A stretch of 24,888 bases of DNA from Bacteroidales bacterium (GCA_016783865.1 JADHVS010000046.1:1-24888), one strand, 5' to 3'. Shown: positions 1 to 9,032, numbered from the stretch's first letter. The notes: generated by a model not told the origin, from the letters alone. A program made the numbers and translations.

Positions 1-755
1 GTCTTACTCAGCCTGTATTAAAAGATCTTGATATCCAGTTTCAGTCAATCCCTGTTTATTCCGTCCATCCTAAAACCTATCCGGCCTTAAATGCAGGATC
101 TGAATTAATAATCCTGGGTAAATATCATGAAACCGGTCCCGATAGTGTTGTTTTATCGGGATTTGGGAATGAAGGACCAGAAACACTGAACTTTCCTGTA
201 GAATTTTCAGGTACCGACTCCGGTCGCGCTTTTATTCATCATTTCTGGGCCAAGGAGATCATTGAACAACTTGAATATATGATACTTGTATATGATCTGG
301 AAGAGGAACTCAAAGACAGCCTGACCGAATTGAGTCTCAGGTACAACATTCGTTGCAGGTATACCTCCTTCGTTGCTGATTATATTCATGTCGTTGACCC
401 CGATGACAGGTTTGATCCGGGATGGGAGTATGTGGTTAATGTTCCACAGGAACAAACGGAGCGTTTTGGGTCACAACTCGAATCCTGCTTCCCCAATCCT
501 TTTTATGAAAGTACCAGTTTAAGGGTCTTTATCCATTCGAAAGATCTCAATAAGCACATTATCCTTTCAGTTTATAACATATCAGGTAAACTGATCGGAT
601 ACATTGATCTTTCAGGCCTCGGGGAAGGGTGGCATACCATTGTTTTAAATCTCGACGAGCTTTCTGACGGCCATGCAGTGTCGGGGATATACTTCGCGAG
701 GTTGGTGGTCGATAAATCTTTGGCAGGTACTATAAGATTGAATTATCTGAAATAG
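1..755 (+). CDS. C-terminal part of a VIT/vWA-type secreted protein with a T9SS sorting domain (5' truncated)
   Basis: The open frame runs in from the left edge (first full codon at base 3) to the TAG at 753-755, about 250 codons. The middle carries FWAKEIIEQL and LSLRYNIRCRYTSFVADY. This resembles the region after the vWA domain in bacterial inter-alpha-trypsin-inhibitor-like (VIT/vWA) proteins, where a W-A-x-x-x-I helix is followed by a 'y-TSFv' strand. The last ~85 residues, starting near base 480 with SCFPNPFYES, have the beta-sandwich pattern of a type A T9SS C-terminal sorting domain: NPF start, V-Y-N-I-S-G-K-L strand, G-I-Y-F-A-R-L strand. This predicts export by T9SS and release or anchoring at the cell surface. 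The vWA and VIT domains themselves lie outside the window, so the family call is an inference from the tail. The sorting-domain call is firmer. Confidence 0.75.
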   Translation, partial: LTQPVLKDLDIQFQSIPVYSVHPKTYPALNAGSELIILGKYHETGPDSVVLSGFGNEGPETLNFPVEFSGTDSGRAFIHHFWAKEIIEQLEYMILVYDLEEELKDSLTELSLRYNIRCRYTSFVADYIHVVDPDDRFDPGWEYVVNVPQEQTERFGSQLESCFPNPFYESTSLRVFIHSKDLNKHIILSVYNISGKLIGYIDLSGLGEGWHTIVLNLDELSDGHAVSGIYFARLVVDKSLAGTIRLNYLK

Positions 756-760
756 AAGAA

Positions 761-788
761 GTAGACAGTAGACAGTAGACAGTAGAAA
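761..788. repeat. Tandem 7-bp repeat (GTAGACA x3 plus GTAGAAA)
   Basis: Four consecutive heptamers follow each other without gaps: GTAGACA at 761, 768 and 775, then GTAGAAA at 782. They lie 6 bases after the stop of the T9SS protein, in the gap before the convergent yebC gene. The same gap continues with degenerate CCCCTTG/CCTTAG units at about 852-890, next to the yebC stop. They resemble the 7-bp-periodic arrays at 10901-10968 and 20400-20427. Confidence 0.8.
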
Positions 789-872
789 GGGAGGAGAAGT
801 CAGAAGGGGAGAATATAATAACTTTCCGGACAAAATCCCAAACACCACTTATCCCCTTGGCCCCTTGAATCC

Positions 873-1622
873 TTAGCCCCTTCCTTCAAGTGCTTCGAGT
901 ACGGCATCAGTAATTTCGAGGTTATGAAACACCTTCTGCACATCCTCATCTTCCTCGAAATCTTCTATGACTCGTAAAACCCTTATGGCATCTTCTTTAT
1001 CCAGTTCTTTGGTTTCCTGCGGAATCCTTTGTAGTTCGGCTGATTCAGGTGTGAGGTTCATCTCTTCAAGCTTCTTCTGAACATTCCCGAAATCTTCAAG
1101 CGGTGTGGTAATGATAAACATATCATTATCCAGTTCGATGTCTTCCACACCAGCATCTATTATTTCCAGTTCAAACTCATCCGGGTCAAGCTCGCCTTTT
1201 GGAACGGTAAAAACTCCTTTCGTATCAAACATAAATCCAACAGATCCATTAGTTCCAAGGCTTCCTCCCCGCTTACTAAAAATCGCCCTTATGCTACTTA
1301 CTGTCCGGTTGTTATTATCGGTCATACACTCAACAAATACAGCAACCCCATGTGGTGCATAACCCTCAAAGGTTACTTCCTGCAGGGCTGAAGCATCCTT
1401 TTCTGCACTGCTGATGGCCCTTTCAATATTTTCCTTTGGCATATTCACACCCTTGGCATTGGCGATGGCCAGTCGCAACCGGGAATTACTATCCGGATCC
1501 GGTCCGCCGTCTTTTGTAGCCACCTGGATTTCCTTCGCCATTCTGGAAAATATTTTGCCCCTTTTAGCATCCGCAGCACCTTTTTTCCTCTTAATTGATG
1601 ACCATTTACTATGACCTGACAT
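873..1622 (-). CDS. yebC: YebC/PmpR-family protein (TACO1 family)
   Basis: A full-length 249-residue member of the YebC family. It opens with the invariant MSGHSKWSSIKRKKGAAD motif and continues with KRGKIFSRMAKEI and the domain 2 signature YAPHGVAVFVEC-TDNNNRT. Homologues were first described as DNA-binding regulators (PmpR). Later work on YebC and mitochondrial TACO1 implicates the family in relieving ribosome stalling at proline-rich stretches. The protein is cytosolic. The start is fixed by the conserved N-terminus. It is transcribed alone and converges on the T9SS-protein gene. A Bacteroidota-like -7 box (TAATTTTG on the minus strand, 1648-1655) lies 26 bases upstream of the ATG. Residues 225-230 are acidic (EEDEDV), as often seen in this phylum. 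The family call is very secure; the exact cellular role is not decided by sequence. Confidence 0.97.
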   Translation of the reverse strand: MSGHSKWSSIKRKKGAADAKRGKIFSRMAKEIQVATKDGGPDPDSNSRLRLAIANAKGVNMPKENIERAISSAEKDASALQEVTFEGYAPHGVAVFVECMTDNNNRTVSSIRAIFSKRGGSLGTNGSVGFMFDTKGVFTVPKGELDPDEFELEIIDAGVEDIELDNDMFIITTPLEDFGNVQKKLEEMNLTPESAELQRIPQETKELDKEDAIRVLRVIEDFEEDEDVQKVFHNLEITDAVLEALEGRG

Positions 1623-1647
1623 AATTTTTGATTTTTGTTCAGCACCC

Positions 1648-1655
1648 CAAAATTA
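1648..1655 (-). promoter_or_regulatory. Possible -7 promoter element of yebC
   Basis: Read on the minus strand this is TAATTTTG, an exact match to the Bacteroidota TAnnTTTG -7 consensus, 26 bases before the yebC ATG. No TTG or TTTG sits at the preferred 19-21 base distance, so only half of the promoter is visible. Confidence 0.3.
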
Positions 1656-1860
1656 CAAAAAATGGCAAATTTTTGTATCCGACAATATGCCACGGTAGGT
1701 TTTAACACTCAATTAGATTAACTTGACCTTGAAAAAATAACCGGCCGTAACGACAAAAATCCCACCCTGAGAGATAGGGTCTTTCAGGTTTGTTTTATCA
1801 CATATAATACAGGGATTTATCTGTTCGGCACAAATATGTCATTCCTTAAAATTTAATTTT

Positions 1861-2004
1861 ATGAGTGATCTTATCCGGGAATTCAGGGTTTACCGGGACA
1901 AAATGAACAAAAAAATCCTTGAGCATGACAACAAGGTTATGAAACGAATTTATAACCTTGACACCAATACCTATATGAATCGTGAGTCGAGGGTGTGGGT
2001 GTGA
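1861..2004 (+). pseudogene. N-terminal remnant of a carboxymuconolactone decarboxylase-like protein
   Basis: A 47-codon open frame starts at ATG 1861. It reads MSDLIREFRVYRDKMNKKI, then LEHDNKVMKRIYNLDTNTYM, and stops at TGA 2002-2004. The opening resembles the N-terminus of Bacteroidota carboxymuconolactone decarboxylase (AhpD-like) proteins, where a segment like 'MN-KIL--DN-V-KR-FNLDTNTY' precedes the catalytic Cys-x-x-Cys domain. Here the frame leaves the family right after NTYM, runs into a G/T-rich low-complexity stretch (about 1982-2008) and ends. The CxxC catalytic domain is absent downstream. I read this as a gene whose 3' four-fifths was lost, with the break at the repeat-like sequence. 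The family match is from memory and was not searched; a genuine short protein is the alternative. Confidence 0.5.
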
Positions 2005-2054
2005 GTGTGGAGATTGAACAATTTGGAATAAAATTTGTTGTAAACCAATATGTT

Positions 2055-4442
2055 ATGAAAAGATCTACTTATCGTTTCATAAAAATTTTTATTATCACCC
2101 TGATTGGCTTCATATTTATATGTGGAAACAGGGTTTATATTCATCCTGTTGATCCGGTTTCAGAAATATCGGAGCAACTCGATGCCTGGTATGAGAAATA
2201 TCCCCAGCAAAAAGTGTATATGCACCTTGATAAACCTGCATATATTGTTGGTGACCATATCTGGTTCAAGATCTATTTTCTTGATTCCAGAACCCATTTG
2301 CCCAGTTCATACAGCAATACATTGATTGTTGAATTAATTAATTCTTTCGGGAAAACTTCCCTGCAAAGACTTATTAAGCTGAAGGATGGATTTGCTAATG
2401 GTGACTTTCAATTATTTGATACCATCCCTCCTGGTCAGTATGAAATCAGGGCATATACCAGCTGGATGCGCAATTTCGGTGACGACTCTTTTTTTAAAAA
2501 GCAGGTCAATATCTGGAATCCTGAATTGGCCGGAGAATTATACAGAGATGATAAACTGGCCAATAAAAAACTAAAGAAAAAAAGCCAGCGCAAGTCCCGA
2601 AAGATGGATCTTCAGTTTTTCCCTGAAGGAGGTAATCTCATCATGGGATTGGAGAACAACATCGCATTCAAGGCCATTAATGAACTTGGACTTGGCATTG
2701 ACATAGAAGGAGAAATAGTAAATAAAAAGGGATTGCAGGCAGCCACCTTTGAAAGCGCTCATCTTGGTATGGGATCGTTCCAATTCACTCCAGAACCGGA
2801 TAATAAATATTTTGCCATTGTAGTAAATGAGTCGGGCAAAAAAGAAAAGTTCCCTCTGCCTGATCTGCAGGAGTCTGGATATAACCTAATGGTCGATCCT
2901 ACCGGTGGTGATATTGAGGTTACTGTTCAGGGCACTTATTCTGAATCGGAGGTTATCCTGCTTGCTCAAACTCGCGGCAAAGTCTATTACCAGGAAACAT
3001 TCAAGCTTCAGTCGGGCACTCAGAAAATAATCATTCCAACCGAACCATTTCCTACCGGGATTGCGCAGATTACTCTGTTTAATGTAAGGGTAGAACCGCT
3101 ATGTGAAAGACTGGTTTTCATCCAAAAAAATGATAACCTGAACGTTGCGATCTCTACAGATAACAGTAGCTATGGGACCCGGGAAAAGATTGCTGTTGGA
3201 GTCCGGATCTCAGATCCGGACGGACAGCCCGTCCAGGGAGATTTTTCCCTGACTGTTTCGAACAGGCAGCTTGATGATCTTTCAGGGGAATTTAATTCAG
3301 GTATCAGTTCCTATATATTGTTAACATCTGACCTGAAAGGCAGGATTGAAAATCCTGATTATTATTTTAAAAAAAACTCGCTGGAAATAAGACAAGACCT
3401 CGATTACCTTATGATGACGCAGGGTTGGAGGCGATTTCACTGGGAAAACGTGACTAACAATATACCCCTCAAAATTGATTACCCGGTGGAGCGCAACCTG
3501 ATCGTAAAAGGCAGGATCACTCGTGAAATATTTGATATCCCCCTTAAAAATATCCATGTAACTCTGGCTGTTCAGAGTGGATTTAACGATGTTTATTACA
3601 ATCGCACCAATAAAGATGGCGAGTTTGAATTCTCACTACCTGATTATGAAGATACCTTAAGTATAGAAATTACTGCAAAAAGAAACACCGGAAGGAAAAA
3701 CCTCGTGATTTATGTGGATGAATCGGAACTTCCGGAAACCAAACTGAACTATTCCAGTTACACAAAAACAATGGAAATAACCGGGACCAATGTATTCCGG
3801 CCAATAGAAGCTCCCGAGGAGGATACCAACCAGGCCAGGATTGAGGGGATCTATAATGAGCCCGATTATGTGATCTATGTTGATGAACAACTGGCCACTT
3901 ACAATAGTGTTTTCGATATCATTAAGGGAAGGGTTCCAGGTGTAATGGTTACAGGGGAAAGGGTCATAATCAGAGGTGTGGGATCTATTTATGGAGGTAC
4001 CGACCCACTCTACCTGATCGACAACATTCCAGTAGATGTGGGTGCAGTTTCGACACTTAATCCGAACGATGTGGAAAGAATTGAATTTCTGAAAGGTCCA
4101 ACTGCCGCCATATATGGCTCCCGTGGGGCCAATGGTGTTATATCGATATATACCAAAAGAGGATTCTTTATAAAAAAAGGAGTATTGAATTTTCAAATGC
4201 TCGGGTACTATAAGCCCAGGGAATTTTACAGCCCAAAATATGGTACCGAGTTCGACCACCTATATCCTGATAGCCGTACTACTCTCTACTGGGCACCTGT
4301 TATCCGGACCGATTCCCTTGGCCATGCAGCGGTTGAGTTTTACAGCTCAGATACCAGGGGTAATTTTGAAGTAGTGCTGGAGGGAATATCCGGGAAAGGA
4401 TTTCCGGCAGAAGGCAAAGCAAGTTTTAAGGTGATTGATTAA
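2055..4442 (+). CDS. Exported MG2-domain / carboxypeptidase-like / TonB-plug protein without a receptor barrel
   Basis: The likely start is ATG 2055 (795 residues); the 20 in-frame codons upstream are low-complexity sequence lacking signal-peptide character. MKRSTYRFIK plus a hydrophobic stretch (about residues 11-25) forms a signal peptide. Residues ~53-155 resemble an alpha-2-macroglobulin MG2 domain (KVYMHLDKPAYIVGD, the 'D-x-Y-x-x-G-D' start). Residues ~480-570 resemble a carboxypeptidase-regulatory-like beta-sandwich (VKGRI... NKDGEFEFSLPD). Residues ~605-705 form a TonB plug (DIIKGRVPGVMV, IIRGVGSIYGGTDPLYLID, GSRGANGVISIYTKRG). Only about 90 residues follow the plug, so the 22-strand barrel of a true TonB-dependent receptor is missing. 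This architecture recurs in Bacteroidota and is probably periplasmic or outer-membrane associated; its function is not established. The stop codon overlaps that of the convergent STAS gene. Confidence 0.85.
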   Translation: MKRSTYRFIKIFIITLIGFIFICGNRVYIHPVDPVSEISEQLDAWYEKYPQQKVYMHLDKPAYIVGDHIWFKIYFLDSRTHLPSSYSNTLIVELINSFGKTSLQRLIKLKDGFANGDFQLFDTIPPGQYEIRAYTSWMRNFGDDSFFKKQVNIWNPELAGELYRDDKLANKKLKKKSQRKSRKMDLQFFPEGGNLIMGLENNIAFKAINELGLGIDIEGEIVNKKGLQAATFESAHLGMGSFQFTPEPDNKYFAIVVNESGKKEKFPLPDLQESGYNLMVDPTGGDIEVTVQGTYSESEVILLAQTRGKVYYQETFKLQSGTQKIIIPTEPFPTGIAQITLFNVRVEPLCERLVFIQKNDNLNVAISTDNSSYGTREKIAVGVRISDPDGQPVQGDFSLTVSNRQLDDLSGEFNSGISSYILLTSDLKGRIENPDYYFKKNSLEIRQDLDYLMMTQGWRRFHWENVTNNIPLKIDYPVERNLIVKGRITREIFDIPLKNIHVTLAVQSGFNDVYYNRTNKDGEFEFSLPDYEDTLSIEITAKRNTGRKNLVIYVDESELPETKLNYSSYTKTMEITGTNVFRPIEAPEEDTNQARIEGIYNEPDYVIYVDEQLATYNSVFDIIKGRVPGVMVTGERVIIRGVGSIYGGTDPLYLIDNIPVDVGAVSTLNPNDVERIEFLKGPTAAIYGSRGANGVISIYTKRGFFIKKGVLNFQMLGYYKPREFYSPKYGTEFDHLYPDSRTTLYWAPVIRTDSLGHAAVEFYSSDTRGNFEVVLEGISGKGFPAEGKASFKVID

Positions 4443-4777
4443 AACACAGGTATTGTCTGATAGTGGTTCTCCGGAAAAATTTCAAACACCACGTTCAATT
4501 TCATCAGTTTAATCAACTCATATACTTCCTCAGAGACATCACAAATCTTAAAAATACTTTCTGACTCGCGTGAACGTTTAACGATGGTCAGGATAGCCTC
4601 AAATCCATTACTGTCTATAAACTTGACATCCTGCATACTGAAAATGATAGTACGGCCAGGCACCGATACAATTTCAGTCAACTCATCCCTGATGGCATCG
4701 GCAATCAACGTATTTATCCTGCTAATTTTCCTCAGTGAAACATGAAATGTCTCTTTTTTCTGCTTAATCTGTAACAT
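4439..4777 (-). CDS. STAS-domain protein (anti-sigma-factor antagonist type)
   Basis: A 112-residue single-domain protein with the SpoIIAA/RsbV-like STAS pattern: a TIIFSMQDVKFIDSNGFEAI strand-helix, then ILTIVKRSRE, FKICDVSEEV and LIKLMKLNVVFEIF. The D-S-N-G motif keeps the serine (residue 56) that in SpoIIAA/RsbV is phosphorylated by a partner kinase, so phospho-switching is possible. No serine kinase (RsbW/SpoIIAB type), phosphatase or sigma factor lies in the window; the partner must be elsewhere. The N-terminus (MLQIKQKKETFHVSLRKISR) is longer and more basic than in the smallest antagonists. The stop codon (TTA on + at 4439-4441) overlaps the TAA of the convergent upstream gene. The domain call is good; the pathway is unknown. 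Confidence 0.8.
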   Translation of the reverse strand: MLQIKQKKETFHVSLRKISRINTLIADAIRDELTEIVSVPGRTIIFSMQDVKFIDSNGFEAILTIVKRSRESESIFKICDVSEEVYELIKLMKLNVVFEIFPENHYQTIPVF

Positions 4778-4962
4778 TGTGAATGGTTGTGGTTTAGAAC
4801 AACACCGTGAAAATAGTATGTTACATGCAGCTGAAACTATATAAACAAGTAAATTATTAACACCATCGGCCTATTTATAAACACTTCCGATATAAATGGC
4901 AGCTTTGTAAACCGAATATTAATTATTGGTAAACAATAGTTTAATAACAGAAGTAATAAGGA

Positions 4963-5274
4963 TTATAAAACCAGTCCAACGTTAATACCAGCCCAAATCT
5001 CCCATGATTCATATGCAGCCAGGCCGTTATAGGTCGGACCAATGAAACCACTGACAGTTACCCTTCTGTGGATCAAGGCCTGGTATCCTATCAGCCCGCC
5101 AAACCCAAAACCAATATTTGTGCTTATACTAGCTCTTAAGATCCGGCCAAATGGACTGAGAACATCGATTTTAACGATATTGACCCCTCTAAGCTTGCTA
5201 ATTTGGGCCGTGGTAATGTTATAATGTGAGAGTATTACGAAAATAAAAAGGATCGGAACGATTCTTCTTATCAT
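4963..5274 (-). CDS. Short exported beta-barrel-like protein, DUF3575-like and apparently internally shortened
   Basis: A 103-residue protein with a clear signal peptide: MIRR, then a hydrophobic core PILFIFVILSHYNI, then TTAQ as a likely cleavage site. The mature part starts NIVKIDVLSPFGRILRASI, which recalls the first strand of DUF3575-type Bacteroidota outer-membrane proteins ('VKxNLLSP...'). It ends with GGLIGYQALIHRRVTVSGF and INVGLVL, which recall the last strands. Those relatives are usually around 180-220 residues, so the central barrel strands seem to be missing. The gene follows aspS by 14 bases on the same strand and may be co-transcribed with it. The DUF assignment is a recollection of pattern, not a search. 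The alternatives are a genuine small two-to-four-strand protein or a gene decaying by an in-frame deletion. Confidence 0.55.
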   Translation of the reverse strand: MIRRIVPILFIFVILSHYNITTAQISKLRGVNIVKIDVLSPFGRILRASISTNIGFGFGGLIGYQALIHRRVTVSGFIGPTYNGLAAYESWEIWAGINVGLVL

Positions 5275-5288
5275 ATTACTTCTTTAGA

Positions 5289-7037
5289 TTACTTCTTTTT
5301 TACTAATCCCAGCTCATCATACTGTTCCTGGTCAATGGAAGAAGGTGAATCGATCATTACGTCCCTGCCGGAATTATTTTTCGGGAACGCAATCACATCC
5401 CTGATCGAATCCAGTCCGGCAAACATTGCTACCCAACGGTCAAAACCAAATGCAATACCACCGTGTGGAGGAGCTCCATAGGTAAATGCATTCATAAGGA
5501 AGCCGAATTTTTCCTGGGCATCCTCATCGGTAAAGCCCAGGTTTTTAAACATCAGTTTTTGTAGCTCCTTGTCGTGGATCCTGACAGAACCACCACCAAT
5601 CTCAACACCGTTAATGACAAGATCATAAGCATTCGCCCTGACTTTCCCGGGCTCTTTATTAAATAGATCGATATCCTCCAGTTTGGGTGAGGTAAAAGGA
5701 TGATGCATTGCATGGAACCGGCCTGATTCTTCATCCCATTCAAGCAATGGAAAATCCACCACCCATAATGGTTTATAACTGTTTTCATCACGCAGGCCCA
5801 ATCTCGTACCCATCTCCAGCCTTAGCTCACTGAGCGCATTCCTGGTCGATGCAGTTTCTCCGGCCAGAATAAGAAGCAGGTCTCCCGGCTTTGCTCCAAT
5901 GGTGTCTGACCACCTTTTCAAATCCTCTTCAGTATAGAACTTATCTACGGATGATTTAAATGTACCATCCTGATTCACTTTTCCATAGATTAATCCCCTG
6001 GCACCAATCTGGGGCTTTGTCACAAAATCGGTCAGGGTATCCAGTTCTTTCCTTGAATATTCAGATGCTCCCTCAACACATATAGCACCCACATATTCCG
6101 CCTCGTCGAAGACCCTGAAATCCTTGCCCTTCACAAGTTCTGTAATTTCATGAATGGTCATTTCGAACCGTAGATCGGGTTTATCAGTCCCGTATTTTTC
6201 CAGGGCTTCCTGGTATGGCATTTTCGGGAAGTCATAGTCGATCTCCACATTCAGTATCGTTTTATAGAGGTGTTTGGCCAATCCTTCAAATGTGTCCAGC
6301 AGATCGTCCCGTTCAACAAACGACATCTCACAATCTATCTGGGTGAATTCCAGTTGCCGGTCGGCCCTGAGATCTTCATCCCTGAAACACTTCACGATCT
6401 GGAAATAGCGGTCATAACCAGCCACCATGAGTAACTGCTTAAAGGTCTGTGGCGACTGCGGCAGGGCATAAAACTGTCCCTGGTTCATCCGCGATGGCAC
6501 AACAAAATCCCTGGCTCCTTCAGGTGTGGTTTTCATCAGCACCGGAGTTTCAATCTCAATAAATTTTTGGGAATCCATATAGATCCTCACCTCCTGTGCC
6601 ATCCGGTGCCGCAATTCAAGATTCCGTTTAATGCAGGGACGCCGGTGATCAAGGTACCTGTATTTCATCCTGAGCTCATCCCCACCATCTGTTTCATCCT
6701 CGATTGTAAAGGGCGGAAGTACGGCTTTATTCAGGATCTCGATCGACGACCCTGTAACTTCAATTTCACCCGTTGTCATTTTTTTGTTCGGATTGCTGCG
6801 AATGGTTACTTTGCCTGATACTTTTATAACATATTCCCTGCCCAGTTTCCTGGCTATATCACACAGGTCTTTATCCGATTCCATATTAAACACCAGCTGC
6901 GTGATCCCATACCTGTCGCGCAGATCAACAAATGTCATTCCTCCAAGATCCCGGGAGCGCTGTACCCAACCGGACAGGGATACTGACTGTCCTGCATGAT
7001 CTGCCCTGAGCTCACCGCAGGTGTGCGTACGATACAT
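5289..7037 (-). CDS. aspS: Aspartate--tRNA ligase
   Basis: A complete 582-residue bacterial-type aspartyl-tRNA synthetase, which charges tRNA-Asp using ATP in the cytosol. Residues 1-~105 are the OB-fold anticodon-binding domain ([20 protein letters not shown]). The class II core carries motif 2 ([18 protein letters not shown], residues 218-235) and, near the end, motif 3 ([15 protein letters not shown]) with [10 protein letters not shown]. The bacterial GAD insertion lies at about 290-400. Residue 31 is Leu in R-D-L-G-G. In Pseudomonas, His at this place goes with a non-discriminating enzyme that also charges tRNA-Asn, while Leu is found in discriminating enzymes such as E. coli AspS. This suggests, weakly, a discriminating enzyme. 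A minus-strand TAGTTTG (7070-7076) 33 bases upstream of the ATG may be a -7 box. Confidence 0.98.
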   Translation of the reverse strand: MYRTHTCGELRADHAGQSVSLSGWVQRSRDLGGMTFVDLRDRYGITQLVFNMESDKDLCDIARKLGREYVIKVSGKVTIRSNPNKKMTTGEIEVTGSSIEILNKAVLPPFTIEDETDGGDELRMKYRYLDHRRPCIKRNLELRHRMAQEVRIYMDSQKFIEIETPVLMKTTPEGARDFVVPSRMNQGQFYALPQSPQTFKQLLMVAGYDRYFQIVKCFRDEDLRADRQLEFTQIDCEMSFVERDDLLDTFEGLAKHLYKTILNVEIDYDFPKMPYQEALEKYGTDKPDLRFEMTIHEITELVKGKDFRVFDEAEYVGAICVEGASEYSRKELDTLTDFVTKPQIGARGLIYGKVNQDGTFKSSVDKFYTEEDLKRWSDTIGAKPGDLLLILAGETASTRNALSELRLEMGTRLGLRDENSYKPLWVVDFPLLEWDEESGRFHAMHHPFTSPKLEDIDLFNKEPGKVRANAYDLVINGVEIGGGSVRIHDKELQKLMFKNLGFTDEDAQEKFGFLMNAFTYGAPPHGGIAFGFDRWVAMFAGLDSIRDVIAFPKNNSGRDVMIDSPSSIDQEQYDELGLVKKK

Positions 7038-7271
7038 ATTTTTAGTTTTTTTAGAGTTGGTTATTTAAACAAACTACGAAATTAGCAAAGAAAATGGAAA
7101 AAACAGGTGCAGGTTACGAGGTACTGGTTACCAGGTTTTTTCTTCCTTCTGAATTATTCGCTTCACACTGGCATCCACACAGCCTGCTCATGAAAATTTC
7201 ATACGCTTCGCTTCTGAAATTGTACTGTATTCTGATTTCTATTTTTTAATTTCACACCAAAATTTGGCCCA

Positions 7272-7718
7272 ATGTCATATCCGCTTTTCTCAGATGAATA
7301 CTTCATGAATGAAGCACTTAAAGAGGCTCAGAAGGCGCTCAGTATGAATGAGGTACCTGTAGGTGCCGTGATAGTAGCTGATAACACGATCATTGCACGG
7401 GCCCATAATTCAACAGAAACATTAATCGATGTCACTGCCCATGCAGAGGTCATTGCAATTACTTCAGCATCCAATCACCTTGGGGCCAAATACCTGACCC
7501 AGGCTGCCCTGTATGTTACCCTCGAACCCTGTGTGATGTGCGCAGGAGCTTGTAATTGGGCTCAATTAGCAAGAATAGTTTATGGCGCTCCGGATCCTAA
7601 GGCGGGTTACTCCCGGATCATCCAGGATATTCTTCACCCGAAAACAAAAGTGACAGCCGGAGTACTTAAAACGGAAAGTGAAAAGATGCTCAAAGCATTT
7701 TTCAGGGAAAAGAGATAA
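7272..7718 (+). CDS. tadA: tRNA-specific adenosine deaminase (nucleoside deaminase family)
   Basis: A 148-residue zinc deaminase. TadA converts A34 of tRNA-Arg(ACG) to inosine. The catalytic motif is H57-A-E59, with Glu59 as proton shuttle, and the two zinc cysteines are in EPCVMC (87 and 90). GAVIVADNTIIARAHNS and YGAPDPKAG match the family. The usual 'A-L-v-h-a-R-I' segment after the zinc site reads CNWAQLARIVYG here, a small deviation that leaves the fold intact. Guanine or cytosine deaminases of the same superfamily are the alternative, but the length and D-x-K-A-G motif favour TadA. The stop is three bases from the stop of the convergent aroA gene, so the two genes are packed end to end with no room for a terminator between them. 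Confidence 0.93.
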   Translation: MSYPLFSDEYFMNEALKEAQKALSMNEVPVGAVIVADNTIIARAHNSTETLIDVTAHAEVIAITSASNHLGAKYLTQAALYVTLEPCVMCAGACNWAQLARIVYGAPDPKAGYSRIIQDILHPKTKVTAGVLKTESEKMLKAFFREKR

Positions 7719-7721
7719 TGA

Positions 7722-8951
7722 CTATTGTTTTATTTTAAATCCTACCCTGGTAAGATCATCCCAGAATCCGGGATATGATTTGGTGATTACATCAGGATCA
7801 TTTATATGTAACTCATCCAGTATAAATGCAGCAGGTGCAAAGGCCATTGCCATCCGGTGATCCTGGTAAGTGTCGATCCGGATTCCCGGTATATTTTCCA
7901 TTACGGAATTACCATCAAAAGTTATTTCATCGCCCTTAATGGAAGCCTCAATTTGTACATTGAACTTTGCCAGCTCCCTCTGCAACGCATCGATCCTGTC
8001 TGTTTCTTTTATCTTAAGCGATTCAGTACCAGTAAACCTGAAAGGCATAGAAAGCAGTGAACACAAAACGCAAAAGGTTTGTACCAGGTCAGGTTGATCG
8101 ATGAAGTGATAATTAAACTCCCTGATCGTTCGTTCGCCTTTGCTAAGCAGGATACCACCATCGATCATGGTGGTCCTGACACCAAATTCCCCGAAAAGTC
8201 CGCTCACAACTGCATCGCCCTGCAGGCTGTTTTCTGAAAGTCCATAGATCTTCAGATCGACTTTATCGGCAAGGGCAGCCATTTCATACCAGTATGAAGC
8301 AGCACTCCAGTCGGCTTCTACCTTTAAATCTTTCGGTTTATAAGCCTGGTGTGGGATGGAGATAGTATTGCCCTCCCAGGTATAACCAATACCCATCTCT
8401 TTCATCAGGTTCAGAGTAAGATGGATGTATGCCGAAGAGACGGTCCTTTTCTCCAATTCAAGTTGTAATCCATTCTTAAAAACAGGTGCGACCATCAGCA
8501 GGGCACTCACAAACTGACTACTTACACTGCTATCGATCCTTGCCAAACCACCATCTAACTTTTTACCACTTATCTGAAGCGGGGGATATCCTTCTTTATC
8601 TGAGTAAATTATATCGGCTCCAAGTTGTTTTAAGGAATCCACAAGCTTTCCAATTGGCCTGTTTTGCATTCTTTCAGACCCGGTAAGCAGACGCTCACCC
8701 TCAACCAATGACAAATAGGCCGTCAGGAAACGCATGGTAGTCCCGGCATGCCCCACATCGATAATGGTTTGTTCGGGTTCAAGTGCCCTTATCAATTCCC
8801 TCGTGTCGTCGCTGTCAGAGAGGTTATCTATGTGAAATTTAGCAGGTGAAAGTGCCTGAATAATCAATAACCTGTTACTGATGCTCTTTGATGATGGCAG
8901 GGTAACCTCACCCACCAGGTCATGGTTTGGTTTATGCAGACAATATTCCAT
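7722..8951 (-). CDS. aroA: 3-phosphoshikimate 1-carboxyvinyltransferase (EPSP synthase)
   Basis: EPSP synthase joins shikimate-3-phosphate and phosphoenolpyruvate in the sixth step of the shikimate pathway. The start at 8951 (MEYCLHKPNHDLVGEV, 409 residues) is preferred over an in-frame ATG at 8993, because the family begins a few residues before the first strand and the extra 14 residues are not family-like. Landmarks are LPSSKSISNR with the PEP/S3P lysine (residue 22), HAGTTMRFLTAYL (68-80), SVSSQFVSALLM, the catalytic loop ESLKIKETDRI, and DTYQDHRMAMAFA. The usual Asn before A-G-T is His here (VGHAGTTMRF), which I note as a variant. At 409 residues it is slightly shorter than the E. coli enzyme (427), as is usual in Bacteroidota. 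It converges with tadA. Confidence 0.95.
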   Translation of the reverse strand: MEYCLHKPNHDLVGEVTLPSSKSISNRLLIIQALSPAKFHIDNLSDSDDTRELIRALEPEQTIIDVGHAGTTMRFLTAYLSLVEGERLLTGSERMQNRPIGKLVDSLKQLGADIIYSDKEGYPPLQISGKKLDGGLARIDSSVSSQFVSALLMVAPVFKNGLQLELEKRTVSSAYIHLTLNLMKEMGIGYTWEGNTISIPHQAYKPKDLKVEADWSAASYWYEMAALADKVDLKIYGLSENSLQGDAVVSGLFGEFGVRTTMIDGGILLSKGERTIREFNYHFIDQPDLVQTFCVLCSLLSMPFRFTGTESLKIKETDRIDALQRELAKFNVQIEASIKGDEITFDGNSVMENIPGIRIDTYQDHRMAMAFAPAAFILDELHINDPDVITKSYPGFWDDLTRVGFKIKQ

Positions 8952-9032
8952 CTGGCAGAAAATAATCAATTGGTTTGAAGCTCCTCGCTGCAAGGGACGA
9001 GAAATCTTCGATCCTTTTTTGTTTATTTATTT

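Noticed and set aside
3657..4259. 200-codon minus-strand frame within the MG2/plug gene
   Set aside because: It is a shadow of a clearly conserved + strand coding region and has no recognisable domain.
4439..4442. Overlapping convergent stop codons sharing TTAA
   Set aside because: Real but ordinary in a compact genome; not evidence of any special regulation.
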